This document shows, in pieces, positions 20,849 to 30,022 of a DNA stretch of 64,000 nucleotides. The position numbers and the translations under genes are program-made. The stretch lies in NCBI GenBank assembly GCA_963753545.1, contig CAVWCQ010000008.1, positions 1,488,001 to 1,552,000 of the forward strand. Direction: 5' to 3'. The notes under the pieces are model-generated. The model did no database searches. It was not told the origin of the DNA and saw nothing but the letters and a program-made list of their open reading frames with translations. This DNA is from CAVWCQ01 sp963753545 (lineage in GTDB: Bacteria; Chloroflexota; Anaerolineae; Aggregatilineales; Aggregatilineaceae). Within the stretch, counting starts at the first letter, position 1. Every line of letters begins with the position of its first letter.

Positions 20849-21938
20849 ATGAAACTGATCGCGCAAGTGAAACTGCAACCGACGCCGGAACAGGCGGACC
20901 TGCTCAAACACACCCTGGAGGTTGCCAATGCGGCGGCTAATTGGGTGAGTGCTTACGCCTGGGAAAGCCAGGTCTTTGGGCAGTATGACTTGCATCACGC
21001 CCTGTACTATGCGGTCCGCGACCAGTTCCCCTTGTCGGCGCAAATGGTGGTTCGGATGCTGGCTAAAGTCGCCGACGCTTACCAATTGGACCGCCAAGCA
21101 AAACGCGTCTTTCACCCACAGGGCAGTATCGCCTACGACAAACGGATTCTGTCGTGGCGCTTGCCGACGCGAACCCTCTCCCTGTGGACGATTGGCGGGC
21201 GGCAAACGATCCCTTTTGTCGCCGGGGAGGGGCAGTGGCGCTTGCTGGCGGCGATGCAAGGCGAAGCCGACCTGATCTACCGGCGCGGGAACTTCTACCT
21301 GCATCAGGTCTGCGTAGTTGAGGAACCGCCGACCGAAGCGGTGGAGGATTTCCTGGGGGTTGACCTGGGCATCGTCAACCTGGCGACGGACAGCGATGGA
21401 ACGACCTACAGCGGCAGCGCGGTGAACCAGGTGCGTGACCGTCACCGCCGCTTGCGCGCCAGGTTGCAACGCAAGGGCACGAAAAGCGCCCGGCGCAGAC
21501 TGCACCACCTCAGCGGAAAAGAAAGCCGCTTTGCCAAAGATGTCAACCACACGATCAGCAAACGGATTGTGGCTGCTGCGCAAGACACCGGACGCGGCAT
21601 CGCCCTGGAAGACTTGGGCGGTATTCGTGACCGGGTAACGGTTCGGCGCGGGCCAGAGAGCCACGGTGCATAGTTGGTCGTTTTTTCAACTGCGCTCCTT
21701 TATTGAGTACAAAGCACGGCTGGCCGGTGTGCCCGTGCTGGCGGTTGACCCCCGCAACACCTCGCGGACGTGCCCCTCGTGCGGCCATATCGATAAACTC
21801 AACCGTCCCTCGCAAAGCACCTTCTCCTGTGTGAAATGCGGATTCTCTGGTCTTGCAGATCACATCGCGGCGGGCAATATTGCCCGTCGGGCGGCTGTCA
21901 ACCCGCCCTACGTCTCGGCTACTGGACTCGTTCCGTAG
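20849..21938 (+). CDS. tnpB: TnpB RNA-guided nuclease (one frame break)
   Basis: About 362 residues when joined across a frame break near 21647; removing one C restores VRAGQRATVHSWSFFQL. The N-terminus (MKLIAQVKLQPTPEQADLLK) is typical. RuvC residues are present: Asp in FLGVDLGIVNLATDSDG, Glu in GIALEDLGGIRD, and the last Asp in GLADHIAAGNIARR. The zinc-binding CPSCG and CVKCG pairs sit in between. TnpB cuts DNA guided by a right-end-derived omega RNA and favours transposon retention. All catalytic residues are intact, so the break may be an assembly error. Confidence 0.9.
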
Positions 21939-21980
21939 GGCCAGGGACAAGCCCCTCGCTTGAGCGATGGGGTCGTTGAC
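21900..21980 (+). ncRNA. Putative omega RNA scaffold at TnpB element right end
   Basis: The 3' end of tnpB and the right-end hairpin (CCCCTCGCT, tg, AGCGATGGGG; 21952-21972) form the position where TnpB omega RNAs are encoded in this family. The guide would start directly after TCGTTGAC (about 21981). Boundaries are inferred. Confidence 0.5.
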
Positions 21981-22068
21981 CCTCTTGTCTCCGTTGGTGT
22001 GATTGATTGCGCGTGGGCATCCAGTATAGGACGGAACGGGGCAGGGGGCCAAAATCGGTTGGGGCCAA

Positions 22069-22638
22069 TCAGGGCTGATTTGCGCGGCGGTTTTGTGCAG
22101 CTAATGTTACGGTTTCGGTGATACGTTTTTGCCGGGTTTCGGGCCGTTTCGCGCTTTGAATCCACCACAGGATGTTTTTCTTGGCCGATGGCGGGAACGC
22201 CTCGAAGTTTGTCTGCGCGGCTGCGTTGGTTGCCAGGGCTTCTTGCAGATCGCCGGGGATGATCAGGGCGTCAATGGAATCCAAAGCGGTCCATGAACCA
22301 TCTTGTTTGGCGGCCTCGATTTTTTCCAGCCCGGCAGCGGTCATCAATCCCTGTTCGATCAGTTTTGCGATCCGCTCTTTGTTGGACTTTGCCCAGCCGC
22401 TGCCAGCTTTGCGGGGTGAGAACCAGACTTTCTGGCGATCCTCGTCTACGGCCTTTGTGATGCTGTCGATCCAGCCAAAACACAGCCCCTCTTCGACGGC
22501 TTCCTCATAGGTCGGATGGCCTTTATTTTTCTTAAAGAAGATCAGCCAGATGCCCGCCGACTCTGTGTGATGATCATTCAGCCACTGCCGCCACTCGTCG
22601 CGGCTGGTCGGGGCTACCTGTTCGCTTGGATCGTTCAT
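22069..22638 (-). CDS. YdeI/OmpD-associated family protein
   Basis: A 189-residue protein starting MNDPSEQVAPTSRDEWRQWL. It has the family signatures ESAGIWLIFFKKNKG, YEEAVEEGLCFGWIDSI, WFSPRKAGSGWAKSNKERI and the C-terminal ALIIPGDLQEALA, FPPSAKKNILWWIQSAK, ETRQKRITETVTLA. Family members are small cytoplasmic proteins annotated as YdeI-like (bacteriocin-protection) without a firm biochemical role. Its ATG overlaps the stop of the upstream transglycosylase gene as ATGA, which implies translational coupling. The frame is intact. Confidence 0.88.
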   Translation of the reverse strand: MNDPSEQVAPTSRDEWRQWLNDHHTESAGIWLIFFKKNKGHPTYEEAVEEGLCFGWIDSITKAVDEDRQKVWFSPRKAGSGWAKSNKERIAKLIEQGLMTAAGLEKIEAAKQDGSWTALDSIDALIIPGDLQEALATNAAAQTNFEAFPPSAKKNILWWIQSAKRPETRQKRITETVTLAAQNRRANQP

Positions 22639-25072
22639 CCTGAAGAAGTCCCGTACAGTTCCCGGTAGACACTGTACTGTTCGTAAATGCGCCGCACGTA
22701 GGTCTGCGTCTCGTCGTAGCCAATCGTCTGGACAAACAGGTCGATATCCGGCCCGGAGATGCCCAACCACTGTGCCGCGTTGCCCGGCCCGCCGTTGTAC
22801 CCCGCTAAGGCGACGTAGGGCAGGTTGATCCACCTGCTGCATCACCCAACTGAGATAGTACGTCCCAAAGGCGACGTTGATATAGGGGCGGTACACGTCG
22901 TTGTTCTGGTAATTGGGCCAATCAAGCTGCGTGGCGATCCACTGGCCTGTGTCGGGGATGATCTGCATCAAACCCTGTGCCGCCGCGTAGGAGGTCGCGA
23001 TAGCCTTCGAACAGGCTTTCCTGCCGGATCAGCGAAAAGACCAGCAGCGGATCGAGGTTGTACTGCTGGGCGTGCGGCAGGACGAGATCGGAATAGTAGG
23101 CCGGGAAGCGCAGCCGGGCGATCAGGCCGGGCGCTTCGCGTCGTATTGATCCCCGCCTTCGTGATCAGATCGGCGGCGGCATTGATCGACAGGCGGTAGA
23201 GTCCCCGGTCGCGGAAGATAGATCGCCAGTTGGTAGGTTCCCAGCGCATCCCCGCTGATGGCCTGCCGCAGCGATTCCAATTCCTGTTCAGCCTCGTCAT
23301 AGGCGGCAACCGCCATCAATTCCTGGCCCCGGATCAGGCGCGGATCGGCTTGCAGCGTCTCGCTGAGCGGATAGAGTGCGCCGTCCTGCGTGATCTCGAA
23401 GGTCGTGCGCAGCCACGTCTCCGCCTCGGAGAGTTCGCGATGCTTCATCAAAGGTGAAATTGTCTCCGGCGGGGGCCTGGAACGGCGCGCGGCCATTCAG
23501 CAGATCGTCGGCGCGCAGGCTGTAATACCCGCCGGGATCGGCAGCGGCGGCCTGCTGGTAGGCCTGCCGGGCGAGATCGTCTTTGCCTTCGGACTGGTAC
23601 AGCCGCCCCACCCATAGGTAAGCGGCGGCCTGATTTTCCCCGTAGCCCGTCGAGGCAAGGCGGCTGAACAACTGGGTTGCCTGCCCGGTGTTGCCCGAGC
23701 TGTAGGCCAGGGTCGCGCCCAGCATCAGCCCTTCCTGCGCCCATTCCGTGCCGGGGTACAACTGGCCCAGTGTATCGAAGGTAGACAGGGCATTGGCTGT
23801 GTCGCCAATCGTGCTGTAGAGATAACCCGCCCGCCATAATGCTTCCGCGCCCTGTGCGACATCGGGATGCAGAGTCGCCAGTTCAATGTAACGCTGGATG
23901 GCGGCGGTTGTATCGCCGCTCAAAAAGTAGGTGCGGCCCTGTTCCAGCCACGCATCACCAAAGGCGGGATCAGTAGGGTAGTAATCGAGGATCGGTCTGG
24001 AAGGTGGTCACTGCCGCCTGGGGATTGCCAGCCGCCCGGTAGGCGCGGCCCAACATCAGCAGCATATCGATGGGAGCCTGCCCGGTCTCGCTGGTGTAAG
24101 CGTTAAACTCCTGGATGGCAGCGGTCCAATCCTCGTTGTAGTAGTAAATCTGCCCGCGCAGCAGCGTATCGAGCTTCCAGTTCGCCTGATCGAGCAGGGC
24201 CATCGCCTGATACGCGGCATAGGTGTCGGGGTAATCGGTGACAATGCCTTGCAGACGCCCATACGCGCCGCTGGAATCGCCCATACTCAGCAGCAGCTGC
24301 GCCGCCTGATATTGGATGCTGGCGCGGTAGGGGCCGTTTTGGGCATCAGCCAGAATCGCATCGTACTGCTTGACCGCCTCGGCTGGCTGTCCGGCGCTCA
24401 CATACGTAGCCGCGACGCGCTCCCGCAGGGCGAGCAGCGACTCCAGGGCGCGGGTCGAATTCGGCGGCACGGGCGTAGGAATCCAGCGACTGCTGCGACA
24501 TACCCAGCGCGAGATAGGCGTCGCCCATTCGTTCATAGGCGTAGCTGTCGATGATGCCGGGGCGCAGCGAAAGATAGGTCTGGAAATCGTCAATCGCCGC
24601 GTCCCATTCGCTCAGCCCAAGATAGGCATCGCCGCGCAGGAAGTGTGCCTGCGGGAATGCGCGTGTCGCCAGGATAGCCGCGAATGAAGTCACTGAGAGC
24701 GGCGGCAGCCTGATCGTACAACCCCTCACGCAGTGCCGCCTCGCCCATCTCATAGGCGGCTGCGGCGCGCATGATTGCATCGGAGTCACCCGCACCGAGC
24801 ACGGACTGGTAGAGCAGCACGGCGTTGACATAATCGCCATTACGCAGGGCGTTCTGTGCGTCCGTCATGGCTTCACGGGGGGGCAGGGTGGGCGTCGGCA
24901 CAATCCAGGGCGTCGGCGTAACATAGGGAACTGTCGCGCCCATGGCGGGCGTCGCGGAAACAATGATCACCTGCGGTGTCTGCTTTTTGTCTTTCCCGAT
25001 CAAGGTGCAGGCAAACGTCATGCCAAGGACAGCCATGACCAATAGGAGCGTGGGGAGTTGTCGTTTTCTCAT
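22635..25072 (-). pseudogene. TPR-containing lytic transglycosylase lipoprotein, frame broken about 8 times
   Basis: The joined product (~800 residues) begins with a lipoprotein signal (LLLVMAVLGMTFACTLIG), has a Thr/Pro linker, about 500 residues of tetratricopeptide repeats (YLGLSEWDAAIDDFQTYLSL, LGMSQQSLDSYARAAEFD, GDTTAAIQRYIELATLHPD) and a C-terminal SLT domain with catalytic Glu in SLIRQESLFEG, then GLMQIIPDTGQWIA and YNGGPGNAAQW. The family cleaves peptidoglycan glycan strands in the periplasm or wall. Breaks lie near 24660, 24455, 23990, 23447, 23215, 23130, 22995 and 22826; every one shifts the frame as a single extra base would. All domains are otherwise conserved, so this is more likely assembly error than decay. 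The stop overlaps the next ATG. Confidence 0.75.
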
Positions 25073-25124
25073 AGAACCGGATTATCCCGATCCCGGCAAA
25101 AGTTGTCAAACGGGGCAAAAGAAA

Positions 25125-25153
25125 CCCCGATGCATTCACAGAATCGTCGGGGT
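25125..25153. other. Inverted repeat between divergent genes
   Basis: CCCCGA and TCGGGG (with extra pairs CG/CG) flank a loop between the start codons at 25072 (minus) and 25204 (plus). It could be an operator or an antisense terminator; function unknown. Confidence 0.35.
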
Positions 25154-25203
25154 GAGGCTTGACTTACCCAATCACTTATAATCACCCTAAAAGGGAACCG
25201 ACT

Positions 25204-25632
25204 ATGGAAAACGTCTCTCGTTCAACCATCCAGAACCGCCTCTTGATTCTCCTGGTTCTGGTCTTATTCACGATCTCGACGGTGCTTCTCTTGATCGCCA
25301 GTTCAGGCCGCTGGAAAATCGACGCGCTGGAGATTACGTGGCAGGGCATTGTGGACGTGCTCCTGGCGCTGGTGCTGAGCATCCTCAGTATGATTGTGGG
25401 GCAGCGGGCCAGGAACCGGATCGGCTTCTCGGAACTGAGCCTGAGTTACAACCTTGCTCTGCTGCTCTTCGCGTCGATGCTGCTCGGCATGTGGGTCTTC
25501 GCCAACGATATCACCTGGGATGTCCTGCTGCCGGGGCTGGCATGGCGCACATGGCTGCTGCTCTATGCGCTGCCTCGTGCGCTGACTCTGTGGAGGGGCC
25601 TACCTCCCCTGGCCCATCAACAAATCGGCTAA
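25204..25632 (+). CDS. Small membrane protein of unknown function
   Basis: A 142-residue protein starting MENVSRSTIQNRLLILLVLV; AAGGGA precedes ATG 25204. Four hydrophobic segments are visible (~13-33, ~48-66, ~82-99, ~107-124) with no catalytic motif, typical of small integral membrane proteins. It is not recognised as a named family. It is divergent from the lytic transglycosylase gene and is followed at 25706 by another small gene on the same strand. Confidence 0.6.
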   Translation: MENVSRSTIQNRLLILLVLVLFTISTVLLLIASSGRWKIDALEITWQGIVDVLLALVLSILSMIVGQRARNRIGFSELSLSYNLALLLFASMLLGMWVFANDITWDVLLPGLAWRTWLLLYALPRALTLWRGLPPLAHQQIG

Positions 25633-25705
25633 GTGGCTGATTTTTCCTCAGCGCTTTCGATCTAGGATTCCCAATAGAGTTAGTTCCTGAAAGGAGCAGT
25701 CGATT

Positions 25706-25915
25706 ATGGACCGCTATTCAGAACATGATCCGCGCCACCATACGATCAAGATCAAAGGGATGCTGAACGACGTGATTCAGCATGTAGGCGAGGACATCGA
25801 TAAAGTGGATGATCCCAAAGCGCAGGCCTTGTTCGAAGCTACGCGTGAGGTGCTCATGGGGCTGATGAAGGCTTATGAGCATTTCGAGGAAAAGTCCGAA
25901 AAAGCCTGGCGATAA
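25706..25915 (+). CDS. Small conserved-looking helical protein
   Basis: A 69-residue charged protein (IKIKGMLNDVIQHVGEDIDK ... LFEATREVLMGLMKAYEHFE) that appears all-helical. GAAAGGAG lies upstream of the ATG and a strong terminator follows, so a real short gene is likely. No function can be assigned. Confidence 0.65.
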   Translation: MDRYSEHDPRHHTIKIKGMLNDVIQHVGEDIDKVDDPKAQALFEATREVLMGLMKAYEHFEEKSEKAWR

Positions 25916-25937
25916 CTTTTCGTCGTTGGTGATGGCT

Positions 25938-25969
25938 AAGCCCGCTCGGAAGTTCGGCGGGCTTTTTTA
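25938..25969 (+). terminator. Rho-independent terminator
   Basis: AAGCCCGC and GCGGGCTT flank an 11-nt loop and end in TTTTTTAT, 22 nt after the stop of the 69-residue gene. Confidence 0.85.
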
Positions 25970-25998
25970 TTACCTTTCATTTGTGAATGAGGTGCTTT

Positions 25999-27948
25999 TT
26001 ACTCCCCATCCAGGCTGAAAATCGGCAGATCGGCGGAATAGGTCGTCTCCGCGCCATTGGGAATACGGAACACGGCGTTGATCCCCACCGAACCATCCTC
26101 GCGGGTGCGCACCCCATCATACAGCCCGACATTAATCGTAAACGGCCCGGCGGCGTCGGCGGGAACGGTCAGATCAAGCCGCTGGACGAGCAGATCGCCG
26201 GGACGCCATGTGAGCGCGGAGATTACGTTCCCCTCGGTGATCGCGACTCGCGTGCCATTCGCGTCAAACAGGTGCGCGTAGGGGGCAAAGAGCCAGATTC
26301 CCCGATCCTCATGCAGCGCCTGCACCCGCCAGAAGATGAGCAGTGTCACCGTTTGCCCTGCTGTGAGATCGCCCAGTTGAGTCCACCCGGCGAAACTCAC
26401 ATCGATATCAGAGGGGATATCGGCGGGATGTTCGATGATGGCGTCAGGCTGTTCCGCTGCCCAGAAATCGACCCGCGCTCCATCATCAAACAGGAATGGT
26501 CTTCCGGCAGGATGGGCAAAGAGGGGCGGGGGCGTGCGGTTGCCTCCCGGCTTCTGGAACGTCATATACAGCCCGCCGTGCCGGGGAATGATCGTGTCGT
26601 GATCGAAGCCGCTGAGCGTCTCCACGCGGAACACTTCGCCCGCCAGCGTGACCGGAGTCCATTCGTCCATATCGGACAGCACCGCCATCTCGTCGCGACG
26701 TTCCTGGCGGATGCGTTCGCCGACCTCTGCCGCCTCCTGGAGGGGCATAGTCGGCCAATCTTCGCTGGGAACTGTCGCGGACGCCTGGGCAAAACGGACG
26801 GTATTCAGCCCGTTGATTGCCCCGGTGAAGATCACAGCCGCCAGCACAGCGGGAGCCAATCGTTCGCGGCGCAGCAGCGGCGAAATTCCCCAGGCGGCGA
26901 GTCCGTGCCCCGCCGGGACGGTCAGCAGCAGATAAAACGGGTGGACCTTGCGCGAGACGTAGCTCATCATCACGATTGGCAGCACGAACCAGACGAGCAG
27001 GATCAGGGCGGCGTCCCGTTCGCGCGGATCGGTGCGGCGATAAACGGCGCGCAGGGCGAGCAAAATCCCGGCGATCAGGGCGGCAGTCCAAATCACATGG
27101 GCGATAGCGCTCAGCTTCTCGCGGATATTCTGATCGTGGGCCGGGGCCTTCATGCCGCGGACATGGGCATACTGCCAGCCTGTGACCAGCCGGATTCCAT
27201 GATTGAGCGCTTCAGCGGATAGATGCGACTGGCCCGATGCAAAATCATCAGCGCGGCGGCTCGTGTTGTCCCAATCGCGAACCAGCCCAATCAGATACAG
27301 GGCGAGCAGGGCGGCAAACAGAATCCCGCCCATGATCAGGGGCCGTTTGGGAACACGCCGCCAGAACAGGATCAGCAGCAGGGCGACGGGTGCGGCGAGC
27401 GCATAGGCCAGCAGATAGGTGTTGGCGAACAGCGCCAGCCCGACCAGCGCGATCAGCAGCGTGCGGCGAGGGAGGCGAGTCTGTCCCGACAGCAGGGCGG
27501 CGAGCGCATAGAAGATCAGGCAGGCGAAAAAGGGTGACAGGCTCTGCACCCAGGTGCGGCGGCTGTCCTCGATGATCCAGGGGTTAACGGCGAACAGGGC
27601 TGCCCCAACGAGAGCGGGCCGCGTTCCGAGCAGAGCCTGGAGACCGCGATAGGCGAGCCAGATCGCGACTGTGTTGAGAAGCAGCGTGAACACGTATACG
27701 GCGGCTGGTTGGCGAACGAGGGCCAGCACGGGAATAAAAAAATAGCCCGTCAGGGTGGGGTTGGCGAACAACACCGAAGTTCCCTGTCCGGCCAGGGGCA
27801 GCGCGCCCGTATCGAGCGTGTTGATTCCCTGCCAGATCGGATACACCTGGTCAATGTTGTATTCAATATCCCCAAAATGCTGAAAGCGCAGCAGCGCCCC
27901 CACGATCAGGATGATGAGCAGGGCGGCGCGGTGTCTGATGGTGTGCAT
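25999..27948 (-). CDS. PMT-like membrane glycosyltransferase
   Basis: A 649-residue protein with ~11 hydrophobic helices in the first ~420 residues (RHRAALLIILIVGALLRFQH; ALVGLALFANTYLLAYALAA) and a C-terminal extracytoplasmic beta-sandwich (AGWTQLGDLTAGQTVTLLIF; LVQRLDLTVPADAAGPFTIN). The first luminal loop holds GDIEYNIDQVYPIWQG, the place of the acidic catalytic motif in GT-C/ArnT-like enzymes, with D rather than DE. The family transfers sugars from polyprenyl-phosphate donors on the outer face of the membrane. The frame is intact, unlike the PMT-like genes at 45-64 kb. It is transcribed alone, opposite to rplY. Confidence 0.8.
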   Translation of the reverse strand: MHTIRHRAALLIILIVGALLRFQHFGDIEYNIDQVYPIWQGINTLDTGALPLAGQGTSVLFANPTLTGYFFIPVLALVRQPAAVYVFTLLLNTVAIWLAYRGLQALLGTRPALVGAALFAVNPWIIEDSRRTWVQSLSPFFACLIFYALAALLSGQTRLPRRTLLIALVGLALFANTYLLAYALAAPVALLLILFWRRVPKRPLIMGGILFAALLALYLIGLVRDWDNTSRRADDFASGQSHLSAEALNHGIRLVTGWQYAHVRGMKAPAHDQNIREKLSAIAHVIWTAALIAGILLALRAVYRRTDPRERDAALILLVWFVLPIVMMSYVSRKVHPFYLLLTVPAGHGLAAWGISPLLRRERLAPAVLAAVIFTGAINGLNTVRFAQASATVPSEDWPTMPLQEAAEVGERIRQERRDEMAVLSDMDEWTPVTLAGEVFRVETLSGFDHDTIIPRHGGLYMTFQKPGGNRTPPPLFAHPAGRPFLFDDGARVDFWAAEQPDAIIEHPADIPSDIDVSFAGWTQLGDLTAGQTVTLLIFWRVQALHEDRGIWLFAPYAHLFDANGTRVAITEGNVISALTWRPGDLLVQRLDLTVPADAAGPFTINVGLYDGVRTREDGSVGINAVFRIPNGAETTYSADLPIFSLDGE

Positions 27949-28042
27949 GAACGGTCTCCTCTTTGCGGCGGATTATTATAGGCGGGGGCGGCGGGGCGAT
28001 CAAACTATCACGGCTGTCCAGCGGCGCGCCCTTAACCGACCA

Positions 28043-28071
28043 TTGACGCTAACCCCGCGCTTGGCTACAAT
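28043..28071 (+). promoter_or_regulatory. Sigma-70 promoter for rplY
   Basis: TTGACG (28043-28048), 17-nt spacer, TACAAT (28066-28071). The resulting ~120-nt leader has two short hairpins: CCAGC/GGCTGG-type (28096-28115) and GCTG-CGAG-CAGC (28147-28158). Confidence 0.8.
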
Positions 28072-28196
28072 TGGGCCGCTCAAGAAAACACTTTGCCAGC
28101 TCGTTTGAAAGCTGGTTTATACGATCACTACAAAGGAGGGCGGGTCGCTGCGAGCAGCCAGCCGGTCCTGGTAGAACTGAGGAGAGTAATAAACTC

Positions 28197-28841
28197 ATGG
28201 CTGAACGAACTGTATTAGAAGCGACCAAACGTGAGCTTACCGGCAAGCAGGTCCGGCAACTGCGCGCTCAAGGTCAGATTCCCGGCGTGTTGTACGGCCC
28301 TGAATTTGCGCCCATCTCGCTGCTGGTCAATTGGCTTGCCCTGCGTCCGGCACTGGCGGAAGCGGGTGGTACGCACCTGATCGATCTCAATGTGGACGGT
28401 GAAGTGTATAACGCGCTGGTGCGCAATGTCCAGCGCCGCCCCATTCGCGGTGATGTGCTGCATGTCGATTTCTACCGTGTGCGGATGGACGTCAAAATTC
28501 GCAACGAGGTCCCGATTGTGCTGCTTGGCGATATGGCTGCCTTCGAAAAAGCGGGCTTTGTCGTCCTGCAGGAAATGGCATCTCTTGAAGTCGAATGCTT
28601 GCCCGGTGATCTCCCTGCCCATCTTGAAGTGTCGGTCGCGCATTTGAAGGCCATTGGCGATTTGATCACCCTGTCCGACATTCCCGAGCTTCCCGGCGTG
28701 GTCTATCACGGTGATCCAGCGGCGACCGTTGCTACGCTGACCTACCTCCTGAAGCCTGAAGAGGCAGCGGAAGAAGGCGCTAAATCGGCTGAACCCGAAC
28801 TCATTCGCCGCCGCGCTGAAGACGAAGAGGAAGAAGAATAG
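28197..28841 (+). CDS. rplY: 50S ribosomal protein bL25 (Ctc/TL5 form)
   Basis: A 214-residue long-form L25. The N-terminal 5S-rRNA-binding domain contains RELTGKQVRQLRAQGQIPGV LYG (start of the family) and IDLNVDGEVYNALVRNVQR, then GDVLHVDFYRVRMD. The C-terminal TL5 domain has VPIVLLGDMAAFEKAGFVV, EVECLPGDLPAHLEVSVAHL and GDLITLSDIPELPGV; an acidic tail (EDEEEEE) ends the protein. ATG 28197 is chosen because the longer ORF begins in the leader; GAGGAG lies upstream. It is monocistronic with its own promoter and terminator. Confidence 0.95.
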   Translation: MAERTVLEATKRELTGKQVRQLRAQGQIPGVLYGPEFAPISLLVNWLALRPALAEAGGTHLIDLNVDGEVYNALVRNVQRRPIRGDVLHVDFYRVRMDVKIRNEVPIVLLGDMAAFEKAGFVVLQEMASLEVECLPGDLPAHLEVSVAHLKAIGDLITLSDIPELPGVVYHGDPAATVATLTYLLKPEEAAEEGAKSAEPELIRRRAEDEEEEE

Positions 28842-28869
28842 TTCTTCCGTCCGTTTAGAGAACCAACAA

Positions 28870-28892
28870 GGGGCCAGTGATGGCCCCTTTTC
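28870..28892 (+). terminator. Terminator after rplY
   Basis: GGGGCCA (28870-28876), AGTG-like loop, TGGCCCC (28881-28887), TTTT. It lies between convergent rplY and trmI and overlaps neither coding region. Confidence 0.85.
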
Positions 28893-28894
28893 GT

Positions 28895-29758
28895 TTATCC
28901 GTATCCGTCACCCTCGAAGTTTTCCAGGTCAAGATTACGCAGATCAACCGTTTGCGTGGCGTCGGATGCCTCGGCACGGGCCACGGCGCGGGCAAAAACG
29001 AGATACCCGGTGTGCCCAACCATCTGATCGTCGGGGCGGATGCGCGCCGGGATCGTCTTGTAGGCCCGCAGCAGCAGTTCTTCGATCTCGATCAGGAACC
29101 AGGGGCCGCTGTAGAGCGCGTCAGTGAGTTGAATGACCTGGTTCATGGTGGGAACAATCGCCCCAAAAAATCCGCCGCCGCGCAGCGCTGCCCGCGCCTG
29201 GGGGAGATAATCCCAGGGGTCGCGCACGTCGAGAAACAGGGCGTTGACCTCGCTTTCAGCAAAGCCCGCCGCAATATCGCGCTGGTGAAACGTGACGCGA
29301 TCCAGCAAATTCAGCCGCCGCACATTCGCGATAGCGCGGGACTGCATATCGCTGCGGCGCTCGTAGCTGTAGACGCGGCCCGTCTCGCCAACCAGCAGAG
29401 CCAGCGTCAGGGTGAGCGCGCCGCTGCCTGTCCCCGCTTCGATCACTTGCACGCCGGGATAAATGCCCAGTTTGAGCGCGATATAGCCCAGGTCTTTCGG
29501 GAAAATGATCTGCCCTTCGCGCTGCAAATGGCGGATGATATCGTCGGTATGCGGGGCCAGAATAAACAGGCGGTGGCCCATGTTGGTCGCGACCTGTTCG
29601 CCAAAGGGCAGGCCCACGATCTCGTCGTACTTGATATAGCCCAGATGGCAGTCGAACTGTTTGCCCGCCTCGATGGTCCGAAGGTAGGCGCGGCGATCTT
29701 TGCCAACCAGCAGCACAATATCTCCGTAGGTAATGACAGGTTGTTGTGGAAGTGGCAC
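28895..29758 (-). CDS. trmI: tRNA (adenine-58-N1)-methyltransferase TrmI
   Basis: A 287-residue GCD14/TrmI protein. The small N-terminal beta domain (ITYGDIVLLVGKDRRAYLRT) is followed by the Rossmann domain: VIEAGTGSGALTLTLALLVG (motif I), YSYERRSDMQSRAIANVRRL, FLDVRDPWDYLPQARAALRG and GFFGAIVPTMNQV. It methylates A58 in the T-loop of tRNA using S-adenosylmethionine, as a tetramer. The start is GTG 29758 with AAGGAG five nt upstream. It is convergent with rplY. Confidence 0.93.
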   Translation of the reverse strand: MPLPQQPVITYGDIVLLVGKDRRAYLRTIEAGKQFDCHLGYIKYDEIVGLPFGEQVATNMGHRLFILAPHTDDIIRHLQREGQIIFPKDLGYIALKLGIYPGVQVIEAGTGSGALTLTLALLVGETGRVYSYERRSDMQSRAIANVRRLNLLDRVTFHQRDIAAGFAESEVNALFLDVRDPWDYLPQARAALRGGGFFGAIVPTMNQVIQLTDALYSGPWFLIEIEELLLRAYKTIPARIRPDDQMVGHTGYLVFARAVARAEASDATQTVDLRNLDLENFEGDGYG

Positions 29759-29938
29759 GAGTGCTCCTTAAGGCAGGCCAGGGCGCAAAGAAAAACATAT
29801 TATAGCGGAGTGGCGCGGGCTGGCGAAGCGGTGTATAAAGAACAGGGAAGACGGGATGAAAAACGAAGTGAGCTTGTGGAACGGAGATAAACCTTATATT
29901 TTTTTTGTAATCTTAAGGGATGAAGGGGCCGTCCTGGC

Positions 29939-29966
29939 TTGCACTCCCGGTTTTCCATGTTACACT
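29939..29966 (+). promoter_or_regulatory. Promoter of the response-regulator gene
   Basis: TTGCAC (29939-29944), 16-nt spacer, TACACT (29961-29966), 57 nt before the start at 30023. The rest of the 264-bp gap 29759-30022 shows no gene. Confidence 0.55.
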
Positions 29967-30022
29967 AATGCCAGATAGCAGTGGCCCGCTGTCTAAATAT
30001 TACAAATGGAGATACGCCGATT

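Larger units (their letters stand above)
20755..21980 (+). mobile_element. TnpB-only IS200/IS605-type (IS1341-like) element
   Basis: The element consists of a left end with a CCCCCGCCTTTAGGC hairpin (20764-20778), one tnpB gene and a right end with CCCCTCGCT/AGCGATGGGG followed by TCGTTGAC (21952-21980). No tnpA transposase is present, so it is IS1341-like and depends on a TnpA in trans. Exact boundaries are inferred from typical end structures. It lies between the propeller gene and the YdeI-like gene, close to the start codon of the former. Confidence 0.75.

Noticed and set aside
28877..29890. 337-codon plus-strand frame opposite trmI
   Set aside because: Antisense to a conserved tRNA methyltransferase; it also begins within the rplY terminator.
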